From NCBI GenBank assembly GCA_015904045.1, contig JABMDG010000035.1:1-10522 (forward strand): a stretch of 10,522 bases of DNA, read 5' to 3'. The position numbers were made by a program, and so were the translations under genes. Under the pieces are notes generated by a model, which did not search any database, was not told where the DNA came from, and saw only the letters and a program-made list of their open reading frames with translations. Source of the stretch: Nitrospira sp. GTDB taxonomy: Bacteria > Nitrospirota > Nitrospiria > Nitrospirales > Nitrospiraceae. Positions 1 to 8,428 of the stretch are shown here, piece by piece (within the stretch, counting starts at the first letter, position 1; each line of letters begins with the position of its first letter).

Positions 1-1
1 C

Positions 2-2569
2 TACATGAAGCCGGGCGAGGGCATGGCGACGCTAGGCTGGGCCATTCTCGGCGTCATCATTATCAACGCCGGTTTTGCCTTCTTCCAGGAATACAAGGCG
101 GAACGAGCCGTCCAGGCTCTCCACCGATTATTACCGGACAAAGCCTGGGTCACGAGAGACGGACAATCCGTCGAAATTGTTCGGAGCGAGATTGTGCCCG
201 GCGATGTCCTCATCTTGGAAGAAGGAGAACGGGTGCCGGCCGATGCGCGCCTCATCGAAGCCGCGGGAATGAGAGTCGACAACGCCGCCTTGACCGGCGA
301 ATCGAAACCGAAGCGGCGGACCGCCGAATCCGTGGAGGATGGACACTGGCTGGATCACCCGAATCTCGTCTTCGCCGGCACGACCATCCTCTCGGGACAC
401 GGCCGCGCTCTGGTCTTTGCCACCGGCATGGCTTCGGAGTTCGGGAAAATTGCCGATCTCACCTCGACGGTCGAAACCGGCCCCAGCACCCTGCAGAAGG
501 AGATCATCAAGGTCACCCGCATCGTCGCCGCCATTTCGCTGGCGATGGGAGCCCTGTTCTTTGCCGTCGGCCTCTTGGCCGGACTCGGCTTTTGGATCAG
601 CGCGATTTTCGGCATCGGGATCATCGTGGCCAACGTGCCGGAGGGGCTCCTCCCCACGGTCACCCTGGCCCTCGCCATGAGCAGCCAGCGCATGGCGAAA
701 CGCAGGGCGTTGGTCAAGCATCTCCCGTCGGTCGAAACCCTCGGCTGCACAACCGTGATCTGCACCGACAAGACCGGCACCTTGACAGAAAACAAGATGA
801 AGGTCGACCGGTTGTATGCCGATGGCCTTGTCATCGAATCGCGGGAAGGTTGTTTCGTTACCCAAGGCCGTCTGATCAGCGGGGTCGACACCGAGCGGTG
901 GCAAGCTTTCTTCGATGCGCTCCTCCATTGCCACAATGCACAGCGCATCCGACGGCCGGACGGACGCAGATCGTTCACCGGTGATCCCACTGAAGTCGCC
1001 CTGTTGGAATTCACCACCGAGCATGGCTTGGCCCACCGGTCTCCGTTGAGACGCATGGGGGAACTCGCCTTCGACGCCGATCGGAAACGGATGAGCACCC
1101 TGCACTGGGTAGAAGGACGGCTTGTCGCATTCACCAAAGGCGCTCCCGAATCGGTCGTGGCTCTCTGTACCAGTACCCTGATCCATGGAAACACTGTACC
1201 GATGACTCCCGAGCAGCGCGCACAGGTCTTGAGCCAGAGCCGGTCGTTCGCCGAGCAGGCCTACCGTGTGCTTGCCGTGGCCATGCGTGACATCGCCCAC
1301 CAACCCGAACACATCGAAGTGGAGACGGTTGAAGCGGACCTGACGTTCCTCGGACTTGTGGCCATGATGGACCCACCCCACCGGGAAGTGCCTGAGGCCA
1401 TCGCCAAATGCGGGCAAGCCGGTGTGCGCGTCGTCATGATCACCGGCGATCATCCGCTCACAGCGCTGGCGATTGCGCGCAAGATCGGCCTCGCGCCGGA
1501 TCAGGTCGCACCGCAACCGGCTGAATTCATTCCGGTGATCGAGGGATCGCAGCTGGACCAGATGAGCGACGAGCGCCTGCGGCAGCTCTTGACACCGTCT
1601 CATCAGGGTGAGCGGGACCCGGTCTTTGCCCGGATGGCCCCGCGCCATAAGATGCGGGTGGTTTCCACACTCAAGGAGATGGGCGAGGTCGTCGCCGTCA
1701 CCGGCGACGGCGTAAACGATGCGCCGGCGCTGAAGAAGGCCGATATCGGCATCGCTATGGGCATCACCGGAACGGATGTCGCCAAGGAAATTGCCGACAT
1801 TATTCTTCTCGACGATAACTTCGCGACGATTGTGAATGCGATCGAGGAGGGCCGCACGGTGTACGAGAACATTCGCAAATTCTCCACCTACATTCTCGCC
1901 AGCAACGTCCCTGAAATCGTGCCGTTTCTCGGCTATGGTTTCGCCGGTATGCCGCTCGCACTCACGATCCCCCAAATCCTGGCGGTCGATCTCGGAACCG
2001 ACATGATCCCGGCCATCGGGCTCGGTACCGAGCCGCCTCAAGGCGACGCGATGCAACGTCCCCCTCGCCCGCGAAACGAACGGCTCCTGAGCGTTCCCCT
2101 CTTGCTGCGGGCCTATCTGTTTCTCGGACTGCTCGAGTCGGCGGTGGCGATGGGCGGCTTCTTCCTCTACCTCCACCTGAACGGCTGGACCTGGGGAGCG
2201 TCCCTGGATTGGTCCTCTCCCTTGTATAGAGAGGCGACAACCGTCACCTTCGCCGGGATCGTCCTCGCGCAGGTCGCTAACGTCTTCGCCTGCCGCTCTG
2301 ACCGCCTCTCACTGTTCCGGCTCGGCTGGTTGACGAATCGCACGGTGCTCTGGGGCATCGCCAGCGAACTGATCCTTCTTGCGGCGATCACCTATACACC
2401 GGTCGGCAACGACATCTTCGGCACGAGCCCGCTGCCGGCCTGGATCTTCGGTCCGCTGCTGCTCGGCGGATTGCTGCTCTTGTTCGCAGAAGAAGGCCGC
2501 AAGCTGATCGCACGGCGTAGGAACAATGATGCTCTATTCGCGCGGCACCGTAGGGCTGGTACGGCATGA
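2..2569 (+). CDS. P-type cation-transporting ATPase, Na,K-ATPase-like (type IIC), 5'-partial
   Basis: An inner-membrane ATP-driven cation pump. The frame is open to the window edge, so the start lies upstream; the first visible Met (base 5) is probably internal, and perhaps 60-100 N-terminal residues are missing. Numbering from that Met: actuator motif TGES at 97-100, M4 VPEGL at 211-215, phosphorylation motif DKTGTLT with Asp255, nucleotide-binding KGAPE at 378, hinge TGDGVNDAP at 566. M5 reads SNVPEIVPF (633-641) and M6 DLGTD (662-666). These match the Na,K-ATPase signatures SNIPEITPF and DLGTD. The family's cation ligands (E327, S775, N776, E779, D804, D808 of animal pumps) appear to be kept as E213, S633, N634, E637, D662 and D666. 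A C-terminal block of hydrophobic helices ends the protein. No beta subunit is visible. The stop overlaps the next gene's start (ATGA), suggesting translational coupling to a periplasmic adaptor. The pump class is well supported; the transported ion (Na+, K+, or Ca2+) is inferred only. Confidence 0.93.
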   Translation, partial: YMKPGEGMATLGWAILGVIIINAGFAFFQEYKAERAVQALHRLLPDKAWVTRDGQSVEIVRSEIVPGDVLILEEGERVPADARLIEAAGMRVDNAALTGESKPKRRTAESVEDGHWLDHPNLVFAGTTILSGHGRALVFATGMASEFGKIADLTSTVETGPSTLQKEIIKVTRIVAAISLAMGALFFAVGLLAGLGFWISAIFGIGIIVANVPEGLLPTVTLALAMSSQRMAKRRALVKHLPSVETLGCTTVICTDKTGTLTENKMKVDRLYADGLVIESREGCFVTQGRLISGVDTERWQAFFDALLHCHNAQRIRRPDGRRSFTGDPTEVALLEFTTEHGLAHRSPLRRMGELAFDADRKRMSTLHWVEGRLVAFTKGAPESVVALCTSTLIHGNTVPMTPEQRAQVLSQSRSFAEQAYRVLAVAMRDIAHQPEHIEVETVEADLTFLGLVAMMDPPHREVPEAIAKCGQAGVRVVMITGDHPLTALAIARKIGLAPDQVAPQPAEFIPVIEGSQLDQMSDERLRQLLTPSHQGERDPVFARMAPRHKMRVVSTLKEMGEVVAVTGDGVNDAPALKKADIGIAMGITGTDVAKEIADIILLDDNFATIVNAIEEGRTVYENIRKFSTYILASNVPEIVPFLGYGFAGMPLALTIPQILAVDLGTDMIPAIGLGTEPPQGDAMQRPPRPRNERLLSVPLLLRAYLFLGLLESAVAMGGFFLYLHLNGWTWGASLDWSSPLYREATTVTFAGIVLAQVANVFACRSDRLSLFRLGWLTNRTVLWGIASELILLAAITYTPVGNDIFGTSPLPAWIFGPLLLGGLLLLFAEEGRKLIARRRNNDALFARHRRAGTA

Positions 2570-3891
2570 CGATTGATCCTCCCGATCCAACGCGTCACGC
2601 ACCGGCAACCGACATCGTTCCGAGTCAGGCGCCGACCCCGCACGCGCCGCATCCGCCTGATACACGACCACTCCCGGTCGTTCCCGTCGAAGTCCTGCCG
2701 CTTCAGAGAAAGACTCGACGATGGAGATCCCTCTCTGTGGCCGGAGGGATCGTCCTCCTCGTTGGACTCGCGACATGGTCCTGGTGGAACGATGAGGCGC
2801 CGCCGGTGCAGTACAAGACCGCCCTCGTCGATCGGGGTTCCATCGCCGCCATCGTGACCGCGACCGGTACGGTTAATCCCGTCGTCTCCGTCCAAGTTGG
2901 CAGCCAGGTGTCCGGCAAGATCGCCAACCTTTCGGCGGACTTCAATTCCGTCGTGACGAAAGGCCAAGTCCTCGCCCAGATCGATCAACAGCCGTACAAG
3001 GCCCGCGTGAGCCAGGCCCGCGCATCGCTCAAGAGCGCAAAGGGAATGTTATCCAAGGCGAGCAACTTCGCAGCGCAGCGCAAGCGGGAACGCGACCGCA
3101 TGGTGGAGCTCCGGCCGCAGGCCTTCGTGTCGCAAGCCGATCTCGACCTCGCCGAAACAAATTACCGCGACGCCCTCGCCCAAGTGGAGGTCGCCCAAGC
3201 GCAAGTCGATCAGGCCGAGGCGACGCTCTCCTCGGCTGAACTGGATCTGGGCTATACCACGATCTACTCGCCGGTGAACGGCATCGTCATCTCCCGGAAC
3301 ATCGACATCGGCCAGACCGTCGTGGCGAGCTTTCAAACACCGACGCTCTTTGTGATCGCCCAAGACCTGACTCGGATGCAGGTGAACGCCAATGTAAGTG
3401 AGTCCGACATCGGCGGCGTGGCCGAAGGCAAGCCCGCCCATTTCCGCGTGGACGCCTATCCCAGGCAATTCTTCGAGGGGACGGTGACGCAGGTCCGCAA
3501 TGCACCGATCAGCATCCAAAATGTCGTCACCTACGACGTGGTCATCACGGTGGACAACCGGGAGCTGAAACTCAAGCCTGGCATGACGGCGAACGTCACG
3601 ATCGTCACGGCACAGAAAGACGAGCCGTTGCGTGTCCCGAACGGCGCGCTGCGGTTCCGCATGCCCAATACGCCCATCGACAAGAAAGCAACACGGGTCT
3701 GGGTACTCGACCGGAACGGCCAGCCGCGCCAGGTGGACGTCACGACCGGCATCTCCGACTCTCTCTCCACGGAGATCGTCAATGGGGCGCTGAAGAAGGG
3801 AGACCGTGTCATCGTCGGTATCGAAACAGACGAGGACCAGATCCAGAAGAACCTTCCGCCTGGTTTCGAGCCGGGCCGGGGGATGAGATGA
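2566..3891 (+). CDS. MacA/HlyD-type periplasmic adaptor (membrane fusion protein)
   Basis: A 441-residue adaptor that would link an inner-membrane transporter to an outer-membrane TolC-type channel. A Pro-rich, presumably cytoplasmic N-terminus (1-47) and basic residues (48-54) precede one membrane anchor at about 55-74. A lipoyl-like half follows (about 105-140, VGSQVSGKIANL), then an Ala/Gln/Glu-rich alpha-hairpin (about 145-235), the second lipoyl half (YSPVNGIVISRNIDIGQTV), and beta-barrel and membrane-proximal domains (KPGMTANVTI, RVPNGALRF). This domain order is typical of MacA-like proteins. The start is the ATG overlapping the upstream ATPase stop. There is only a weak purine stretch before it, so reinitiation after the ATPase is likely. 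The downstream permease is the expected partner. HlyD-family membership is firm; assignment to the MacA branch rests on the MacB-type neighbour and overall pattern. The substrate is unknown. Confidence 0.92.
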   Translation: MTIDPPDPTRHAPATDIVPSQAPTPHAPHPPDTRPLPVVPVEVLPLQRKTRRWRSLSVAGGIVLLVGLATWSWWNDEAPPVQYKTALVDRGSIAAIVTATGTVNPVVSVQVGSQVSGKIANLSADFNSVVTKGQVLAQIDQQPYKARVSQARASLKSAKGMLSKASNFAAQRKRERDRMVELRPQAFVSQADLDLAETNYRDALAQVEVAQAQVDQAEATLSSAELDLGYTTIYSPVNGIVISRNIDIGQTVVASFQTPTLFVIAQDLTRMQVNANVSESDIGGVAEGKPAHFRVDAYPRQFFEGTVTQVRNAPISIQNVVTYDVVITVDNRELKLKPGMTANVTIVTAQKDEPLRVPNGALRFRMPNTPIDKKATRVWVLDRNGQPRQVDVTTGISDSLSTEIVNGALKKGDRVIVGIETDEDQIQKNLPPGFEPGRGMR

Positions 3892-3899
3892 TCAGCCTT

Positions 3900-3914
3900 A
3901 GGCCGGTCCGGCCT
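3900..3914. repeat. Short perfect palindrome after the adaptor gene
   Basis: Arms aggccgg and ccggcct surround a single central base, 9 bp after the adaptor stop, followed by a pyrimidine-rich stretch. As RNA it could form a 5-bp stem with a 5-base loop. It is a possible weak terminator or part of the larger repeat that starts three bases later. The T-run is interrupted, so terminator function is doubtful. Confidence 0.45.
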
Positions 3915-3916
3915 TT

Positions 3917-3986
3917 CTTGTCTATTCGGTCCGTCTGGTCTATTTGGTCAGACTAACCGGATAGACCAGACGACCAGACAGACAAG
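3917..3986. repeat. Long imperfect inverted repeat between adaptor and permease genes
   Basis: The perfect inner arms are cgtctggtctat (3932-3943) and atagaccagacg (3961-3972). The outer arms are cttgtct (3917-3923) and agacaag (3980-3986). Between them the two sides are near-mirror images with one or two small bulges. The 17-base centre can extend the stem by a few G-U and Watson-Crick pairs. The palindrome ends two bases before the permease ATG (3989), so the permease leader has no recognisable Shine-Dalgarno and would be folded in the transcript. No T-run follows, so it is not a standard terminator. The word gtctggtctat resembles dispersed repeats I recall from Nitrospira genomes (inference). 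It may be a REP-like element, a processing or stability hairpin, or a translational control. Confidence 0.8.
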
Positions 3987-3988
3987 CT

Positions 3989-5221
3989 ATGTCATTTTTG
4001 TGGCTCACCCTGCTCTCCGCCTTCCGCATCCTTCGCCGCAACCCCTTGCGTGCCGGGTTGACCATGCTCGGCATTGTCATTGGCATCGGCGCTGTCGTGG
4101 CGATGGTCAGCCTGGGCCAAGGCGCCACGGCGGCGGTGCAAGCGGAGATCGTCAGCTTCGGCACCAACGTGCTGATCATCGTCCCGGGCGCGACGACCGT
4201 CGGCGGCGTTCGCGGAGGACTCGGCACCGTCTCCACCTTGACCGTCGAGGATGCGGAAGAGATTGAAAAGAAAATCGCGGGCGTCACGGCCGTCATGTAC
4301 GCCACCCGAGCGGTCCTTCAAGTCATTGGGGACAACAAGAATTGGAGCACGATCGTCCTTGGAACGACCCCGGTCTTCCCCGATATCCGGAGCTGGCCCA
4401 TGGCGCAAGGCAACTTCTTCACCCAGTCGGACCTGGATACCGCCGCCAAAGTGGCGGTGCTGGGACAAACCGTCGTCAAGAATCTCTTCGAGCCAGGAGA
4501 AGACATCGTGGGCAGCGAGATCCGCATCAGAAACGTCCCGCTCCGGGTGATCGGCGTCCTCGCCTCGAAAGGCCAGTCCATTACAGGCCAGGACCAGGAC
4601 GACTTCGTGGTGCTCCCGTTCTCGACGGCCGAACGAAAGGTCCTGGGAACCAAATTTCTGGGAACCGTCGGGATCATCCTCGTCGCGACTCAGACGCGGC
4701 AGGATATTCCTGCCGTCTCGGAGGATATTACAGACCTGTTGCGAACGAGACACCGGCTGCATCCATCGGAGGAGGATGACTTCACCCTCCGCACCATGGA
4801 AGATATCGCGAAGATGCTGGCCGGCACGAGCCGGACAATGATGCTCATGTTGATGGGCATCGCCTCGATCTCGTTGATCGTCGGCGGCATCGGCATCATG
4901 AATATTCTGCTCGTATCCGTGACGGAACGAACTCGTGAAATCGGATTACGGATGGCCGTGGGCGCCAAGCGCACGCATATCCTGCTGCAGTTTCTCATCG
5001 AAGCGGTCATTATGACCGCGATCGGCGGCCTGGTCGGCGTGGGAACCGGCATCGGTATCGCCAGGCTGTTCACGGCCACGATCGGCTGGCCGACCATTAT
5101 CAACACCGACGCCGTGATCGCCGCCTTTCTCTTTTCACTCGTCGTCGGACTGTTCTTCGGGCTCTATCCGGCCAACAAAGCGTCGAAGCTGAATCCGATC
5201 GAAGCGCTGCGGTATGAGTGA
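3989..5221 (+). CDS. MacB-type ABC transporter permease without ATPase domain
   Basis: A 410-residue inner-membrane protein of the MacB/FtsX (type VII ABC) family, which typically transmits force to a periplasmic adaptor instead of moving substrate through the membrane. TM1 is at about 22-42 and follows an amphipathic FRILRRNPLRA segment. A MacB-type periplasmic domain (about 45-280) has the usual entry TNVLIIVPG. Three C-terminal helices lie at about 284-308, 332-355 and 373-395. Between the second and third is the conserved ERTREIGLRMAVGAK loop, which in this family contacts the nucleotide-binding subunit. The C-terminus LNPIEALRYE is the normal family ending, so the gene is complete. E. 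coli MacB carries its ATPase at the N-terminus; in many bacteria it is a separate gene next to the permease. Here neither is present. The gene follows the adaptor by 97 bp, with the ATG directly after an inverted repeat and no clear ribosome binding site. Confidence 0.93.
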   Translation: MSFLWLTLLSAFRILRRNPLRAGLTMLGIVIGIGAVVAMVSLGQGATAAVQAEIVSFGTNVLIIVPGATTVGGVRGGLGTVSTLTVEDAEEIEKKIAGVTAVMYATRAVLQVIGDNKNWSTIVLGTTPVFPDIRSWPMAQGNFFTQSDLDTAAKVAVLGQTVVKNLFEPGEDIVGSEIRIRNVPLRVIGVLASKGQSITGQDQDDFVVLPFSTAERKVLGTKFLGTVGIILVATQTRQDIPAVSEDITDLLRTRHRLHPSEEDDFTLRTMEDIAKMLAGTSRTMMLMLMGIASISLIVGGIGIMNILLVSVTERTREIGLRMAVGAKRTHILLQFLIEAVIMTAIGGLVGVGTGIGIARLFTATIGWPTIINTDAVIAAFLFSLVVGLFFGLYPANKASKLNPIEALRYE

Positions 5222-5232
5222 GACGAACGGCA

Positions 5233-5252
5233 GCAGGGTGAATCAGCCCTGC
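5233..5252. terminator. Possible bidirectional hairpin between convergent genes
   Basis: Arms gcaggg (5233-5238) and ccctgc (5247-5252) enclose tgaatcag, whose ends can add TGA/TCA pairing with one bulge. The hairpin sits in the 21-bp gap between the permease stop and the minus-strand ATPase remnant, and its right half covers the remnant's stop codon. No T-run follows on either strand, so this is a weak, position-based call. Confidence 0.3.
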
Positions 5253-5959
5253 CGGCCCTGAGATCGGCGCAGCACTTTCACGATTTCCATCACGACAAAC
5301 GGCAGGAGGCCCGTCGCGCCCATCAAGACCCAATCCTCGACCGGCAAGGGCGCGACCTTGAAGATCGGCGCCGCGACAGGGAGCGTCAGCACCGCCGCTT
5401 GAATGCCGAACGAGAGGATGACGGCAAGGAGCAGAGGACGATTCGTGGCCACCCCCACTTGGAACAGCGACCACCGTTCACTCCGGCAGTTGAATGCATG
5501 CACCAGCTGCACGATGACCAGCACGGTAAAAGCCACGGTTCGCGCTTGTTCGACATCCTGGTGGAGACCGTACAAACTGTAGGCAAACGCCCCCAAGGCG
5601 ATGGCGCTCAGCATCAACCCCTCCGCGCCGATCGCCGCCAGTCTGCTGCGACTCAACAGTCGAGCCTCTGGCTTCCGCGGACGGCGCTTCATCAGGTCCG
5701 GCGCCTTGGGATCGACTGCGAGCGCCAAAGCCGGAATGCCGTCCGTGACGAGGTTCATCCAAAGAATCTGGATCGGCAGAAGCGGGAGCGGCAAGCCCAG
5801 CAGCGTGGCAAACAGCATCACCAGCACCTCGCTCACGTTGCACGACAGCAGAAAATGGACGGTCTTGCGGATATTATCGAACACGGCGCGGCCCTCCTCC
5901 ACCGCTGCCGCAATCGAGGCGAAATTGTCGTCCGTCACCACCATGTCGGAGGCTTCTTT
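5243..5959 (-). pseudogene. C-terminal remnant of a Ca2+-ATPase-like (type IIA) P-type ATPase
   Basis: Only the last 238 residues remain. The remnant opens inside the conserved segment just after the hinge (KEASDMVVTDDNFASI), continues with EEGRAVFDNIRKTVHFLLSCNVSEV (M5), then MNLVTDGIPALALAVDP (M6), and ends with the usual C-terminal helices M7-M10. M6 has the NLVTD pattern of SERCA-like pumps, unlike the DLGTD of the other ATPase in this window, so it is a different subclass and not a copy of it. Everything N-terminal is absent: M1-M4, actuator domain, TGES, DKTGTLT and nucleotide domain. It cannot hydrolyse ATP. Upstream, the sequence switches within about three bases to the end of a CusA-like gene. 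The frame has no internal stop. It is contiguous with the first CusA reading frame, so a chimeric product is formally possible. Confidence 0.88.
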
Positions 5960-5960
5960 G

Positions 5961-8428
5961 CGGAGAAGACTCCTCCGACCTGAGGGGCCGCGATGCGTTT
6001 CATCACATCGGCGCCGGTACCCGTCGCCCACATCACGGGGAACAGCCCGATCACGTCCACGACACCGATCATCGCCATCGGCCGGATGCGCTCGACCGCC
6101 CCCAGCTGGACGGTCTCGATCAGGTCTTGGAGGGTTCGCAGCCCCCCGGCCTCTTTTCGCCGCTTGCACGCCTCGTCGAGATACGCCAGCATCACGGCGC
6201 TGGTTTCCGCCGCCGTCCCCACCACGGTAATGAGTCCCACCCACACCGACCAGCGAGAGCGGCACGCCGACCATCACCATGCATGTTTTGGCAACCGATT
6301 GGAACGCAAAATAAAAGATGACGAAAATGATGATGAGCGTCAGTGGGACAACCAGTTTGAGCCGTTCTTTCACCCGCTCCATGAACTCGTATTGGCCGGA
6401 CCAGACGATCGTGTAGCCCGGCGGCAGCGTGATCTTCTCTTTGACCACTCGTTTCAGGTCCTCCACATAGCCGCCCACATCGCGTCCCGTCATGTCCAGG
6501 AAGACATAGCCTGCGAGCATGCCGTTTTCGTCCCGGATCATGGGCGGGCCGTTGACGAAGCGGAGCGTCGCGAGTTGCGCGAGCGGCACCTGGGCGCCGG
6601 TCGGCGTGTCGACCAGGACCCGCTGCAGTTTCTGCTGATCGTCTCGCAATTCCCGGAGGTAGCGGACATTGATCGGATATCGCTCACGGCCTTCGATGGT
6701 GGTGGCGATATTTTCACCGCCGATGGCCGTCTCGATGATCTTGCCCACATCCATCAGCTTCAGCCCATAGCGCGCGATTTCATCGCGGTTGATTTCGAAG
6801 TCGAGGAAATAGCCGCCGGATACCCGCTCCGCATAGACACTGCGTGTCCCCGGCACCTCCTTGAGCGCCATCTCCAGATGTTCGCCGATCTGTTCGATCT
6901 GCTTGATGTCCGGACCGAAGACCTTGATCCCTACCGGTGTTCGGATTCCGGTCGTCAACATGTCGATCCGCGCCTTGATCGGCATCGTCCACGCATTGAT
7001 CACACCGGGGAATTGCAGAGCCCGGTCCATTTCGTCCACCAGGCCTTCATAACTGAGGCCCGGCCGCCATTGGTCCCTCGGTTTCAGCTCAACCACTACT
7101 TCCATCATGCTGAAAGGGGCCGGATCGGTAGAAGTTTCAGCCCGGCCGGCCTTGCCGAAGACATGGTCCACTTCGGGGAACGACCGGAGTTTCTGGTCCA
7201 TGATCTGCAACAGGCGTCCCGCTTCCGTGATGGAAAGACCCGGCAAGGTCGTCGGCATATAGAGCATCGTGCCTTCATACAAGGGCGGCATGAACTCGGA
7301 GCCCATCTGCCGGTAGGTCGGCACGATGCTGCCCATCAAGATGACGGCGCCGATCACGACGGCTTTCCGATAGCGCAGGGCCGCCCGCAGCATGGGCGCA
7401 TAGAGCCATTGGAGCGAGCGGCTCACCGGATGCTTCCGTTCCGGAAAGATCCTCCCGCGAATGAAGGTTGGCAGACAGGCCGGGACTAAGGTAATCGCCA
7501 ACACGGCACACATGGCGATGGCCAGGTTGTTGGTCCAGGCCAGCGGCTTGAACATCCGGCCTTCCTGGGCTTCGAGGACAAAAATCGGGATAAACGAAAT
7601 GGCGATGACGAGGACGGAGGCAAAAATCGGTGGCCCGACTTCCTTGGCGGAATCGATCAAGATGCGGAGCCGCTCGCCCTTGCGCCCGTCTCGCTCCCAC
7701 TCTTCTAACCGTTTATGCGCGTTGTCCACGATCACGATGGCCGCATCCACCATGTCGCCGATGGCCACAATGATGCCGCCGAGCGACATGATGTTGATGC
7801 CGATCTCCATCAGGTACATGGGAATGAACGCAATCAGCACGGCGATGGGCAAGGTAAGGATCGGCACGATCGCAGACCGGACGTGCAGCAAGAAGGCGAT
7901 GATGAGTACGCCCGTGACGATCAGCTCTTCCAGGAGACTTTCGCTCGCCGTGGCGATCGATTCGTGGATCAAGCCGCTCCGGTCATAGGTCGTGACGACC
8001 TTGACGCCCTTCGGCATGGATGGTTCGAGCTCTTTGAGCTTCGCTTTCACGCGCTCAATGACATTGAGGGCGTTCTCACCGAACCGCATGATCACGATCC
8101 CGCCCACGACCTCGCCCTGGCCGTTGAGCTCGACCAATCCTCGCCGCATGTCGGGACCGAGCCGCACCGTCGCCACGTCACGCAAGAGAATCGGCGTGCC
8201 GTTCTCGTTGACACCGACGGCGATCTTTTCGATATCGTCGGTCTTCTTAATGTAACCGCGCCCACGGACTACATATTCGATCCCGGAAAACTCCACGACG
8301 CGCCCACCGACATCGTTATTGCTCTCGCGAATCGTTTCGATGATGGAAGGGAGGGAGAGGCGATAGGCCGACACCTTCGTCGGATCCAAGTTGATTTGGT
8401 ACTGACGGACGAAGCCGCCGATGCTCTT
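5961..8428 (-). pseudogene. Truncated, frameshifted CusA/CzcA-type heavy-metal RND pump
   Basis: Inner-membrane proton-driven pump of the HME-RND family, which normally exports metal ions with an adaptor and a TolC-type channel. Homology opens abruptly at SIGGFVRQYQINLDP, about 165-170 residues into a ~1040-residue family protein, and runs to VGGVFSA shortly before the usual C-terminus. Visible landmarks are SNNDVGGRVVEF, the TM4 segment GDMVDAAIVIVDNAHKRLEEW (near 7700-7780), GSEFMPPLYEG, and PPMIRDENGMLAGYVFLDM. A frameshift near 6245 removes about 15 residues between SLVG and WVGLITVVG. The rest continues in another frame (6246-5961) with AAETSAVMLAYLDEA and MWATGTGADVMKRIAAP. The TM4 Asp of the proton relay is present. 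The position of E. coli CusA Lys984 reads Met (RPMAM). Of the three CusA methionines, only the one in the PSMLKTEN block seems kept, so copper/silver specificity is not supported. Apart from the frameshift it has no stops over 2.4 kb, pointing to recent decay or an assembly fault. Confidence 0.9.
6241..6250 (-). other. Frameshifting internal deletion in the RND pump gene
   Basis: Reading the minus strand, the frame giving VPLSLVG continues as meaningless residues (VGGTHYRGG). A frame shifted by one base, starting at 6246, gives VWVGLITVVGTAAET, which continues the CusA family pattern. In family members about 15 residues (GGVWLL...NLSVA) separate these blocks. They are missing, so this is a deletion whose length is not a multiple of three. 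It may have arisen between the short repeated VW-coding words (inference). Confidence 0.8.

Noticed and set aside
131..2176. 681-codon minus-strand frame opposite the first P-type ATPase
   Set aside because: Composition is a GC-rich antisense shadow (many Arg, Gly, His, Asp), with no family pattern. The plus frame carries all P-type ATPase motifs.
5243..5959. Second ATPase fragment as a duplicated copy of the first ATPase
   Set aside because: M6 reads NLVTDGIP instead of DLGTDMIP and the flanking helices differ, so they belong to different P-type subclasses.
5993..7489. 498-codon plus-strand frame opposite the RND pump
   Set aside because: Antisense shadow rich in His, Arg and Asp. The minus strand shows clear CusA motifs over the same bases.
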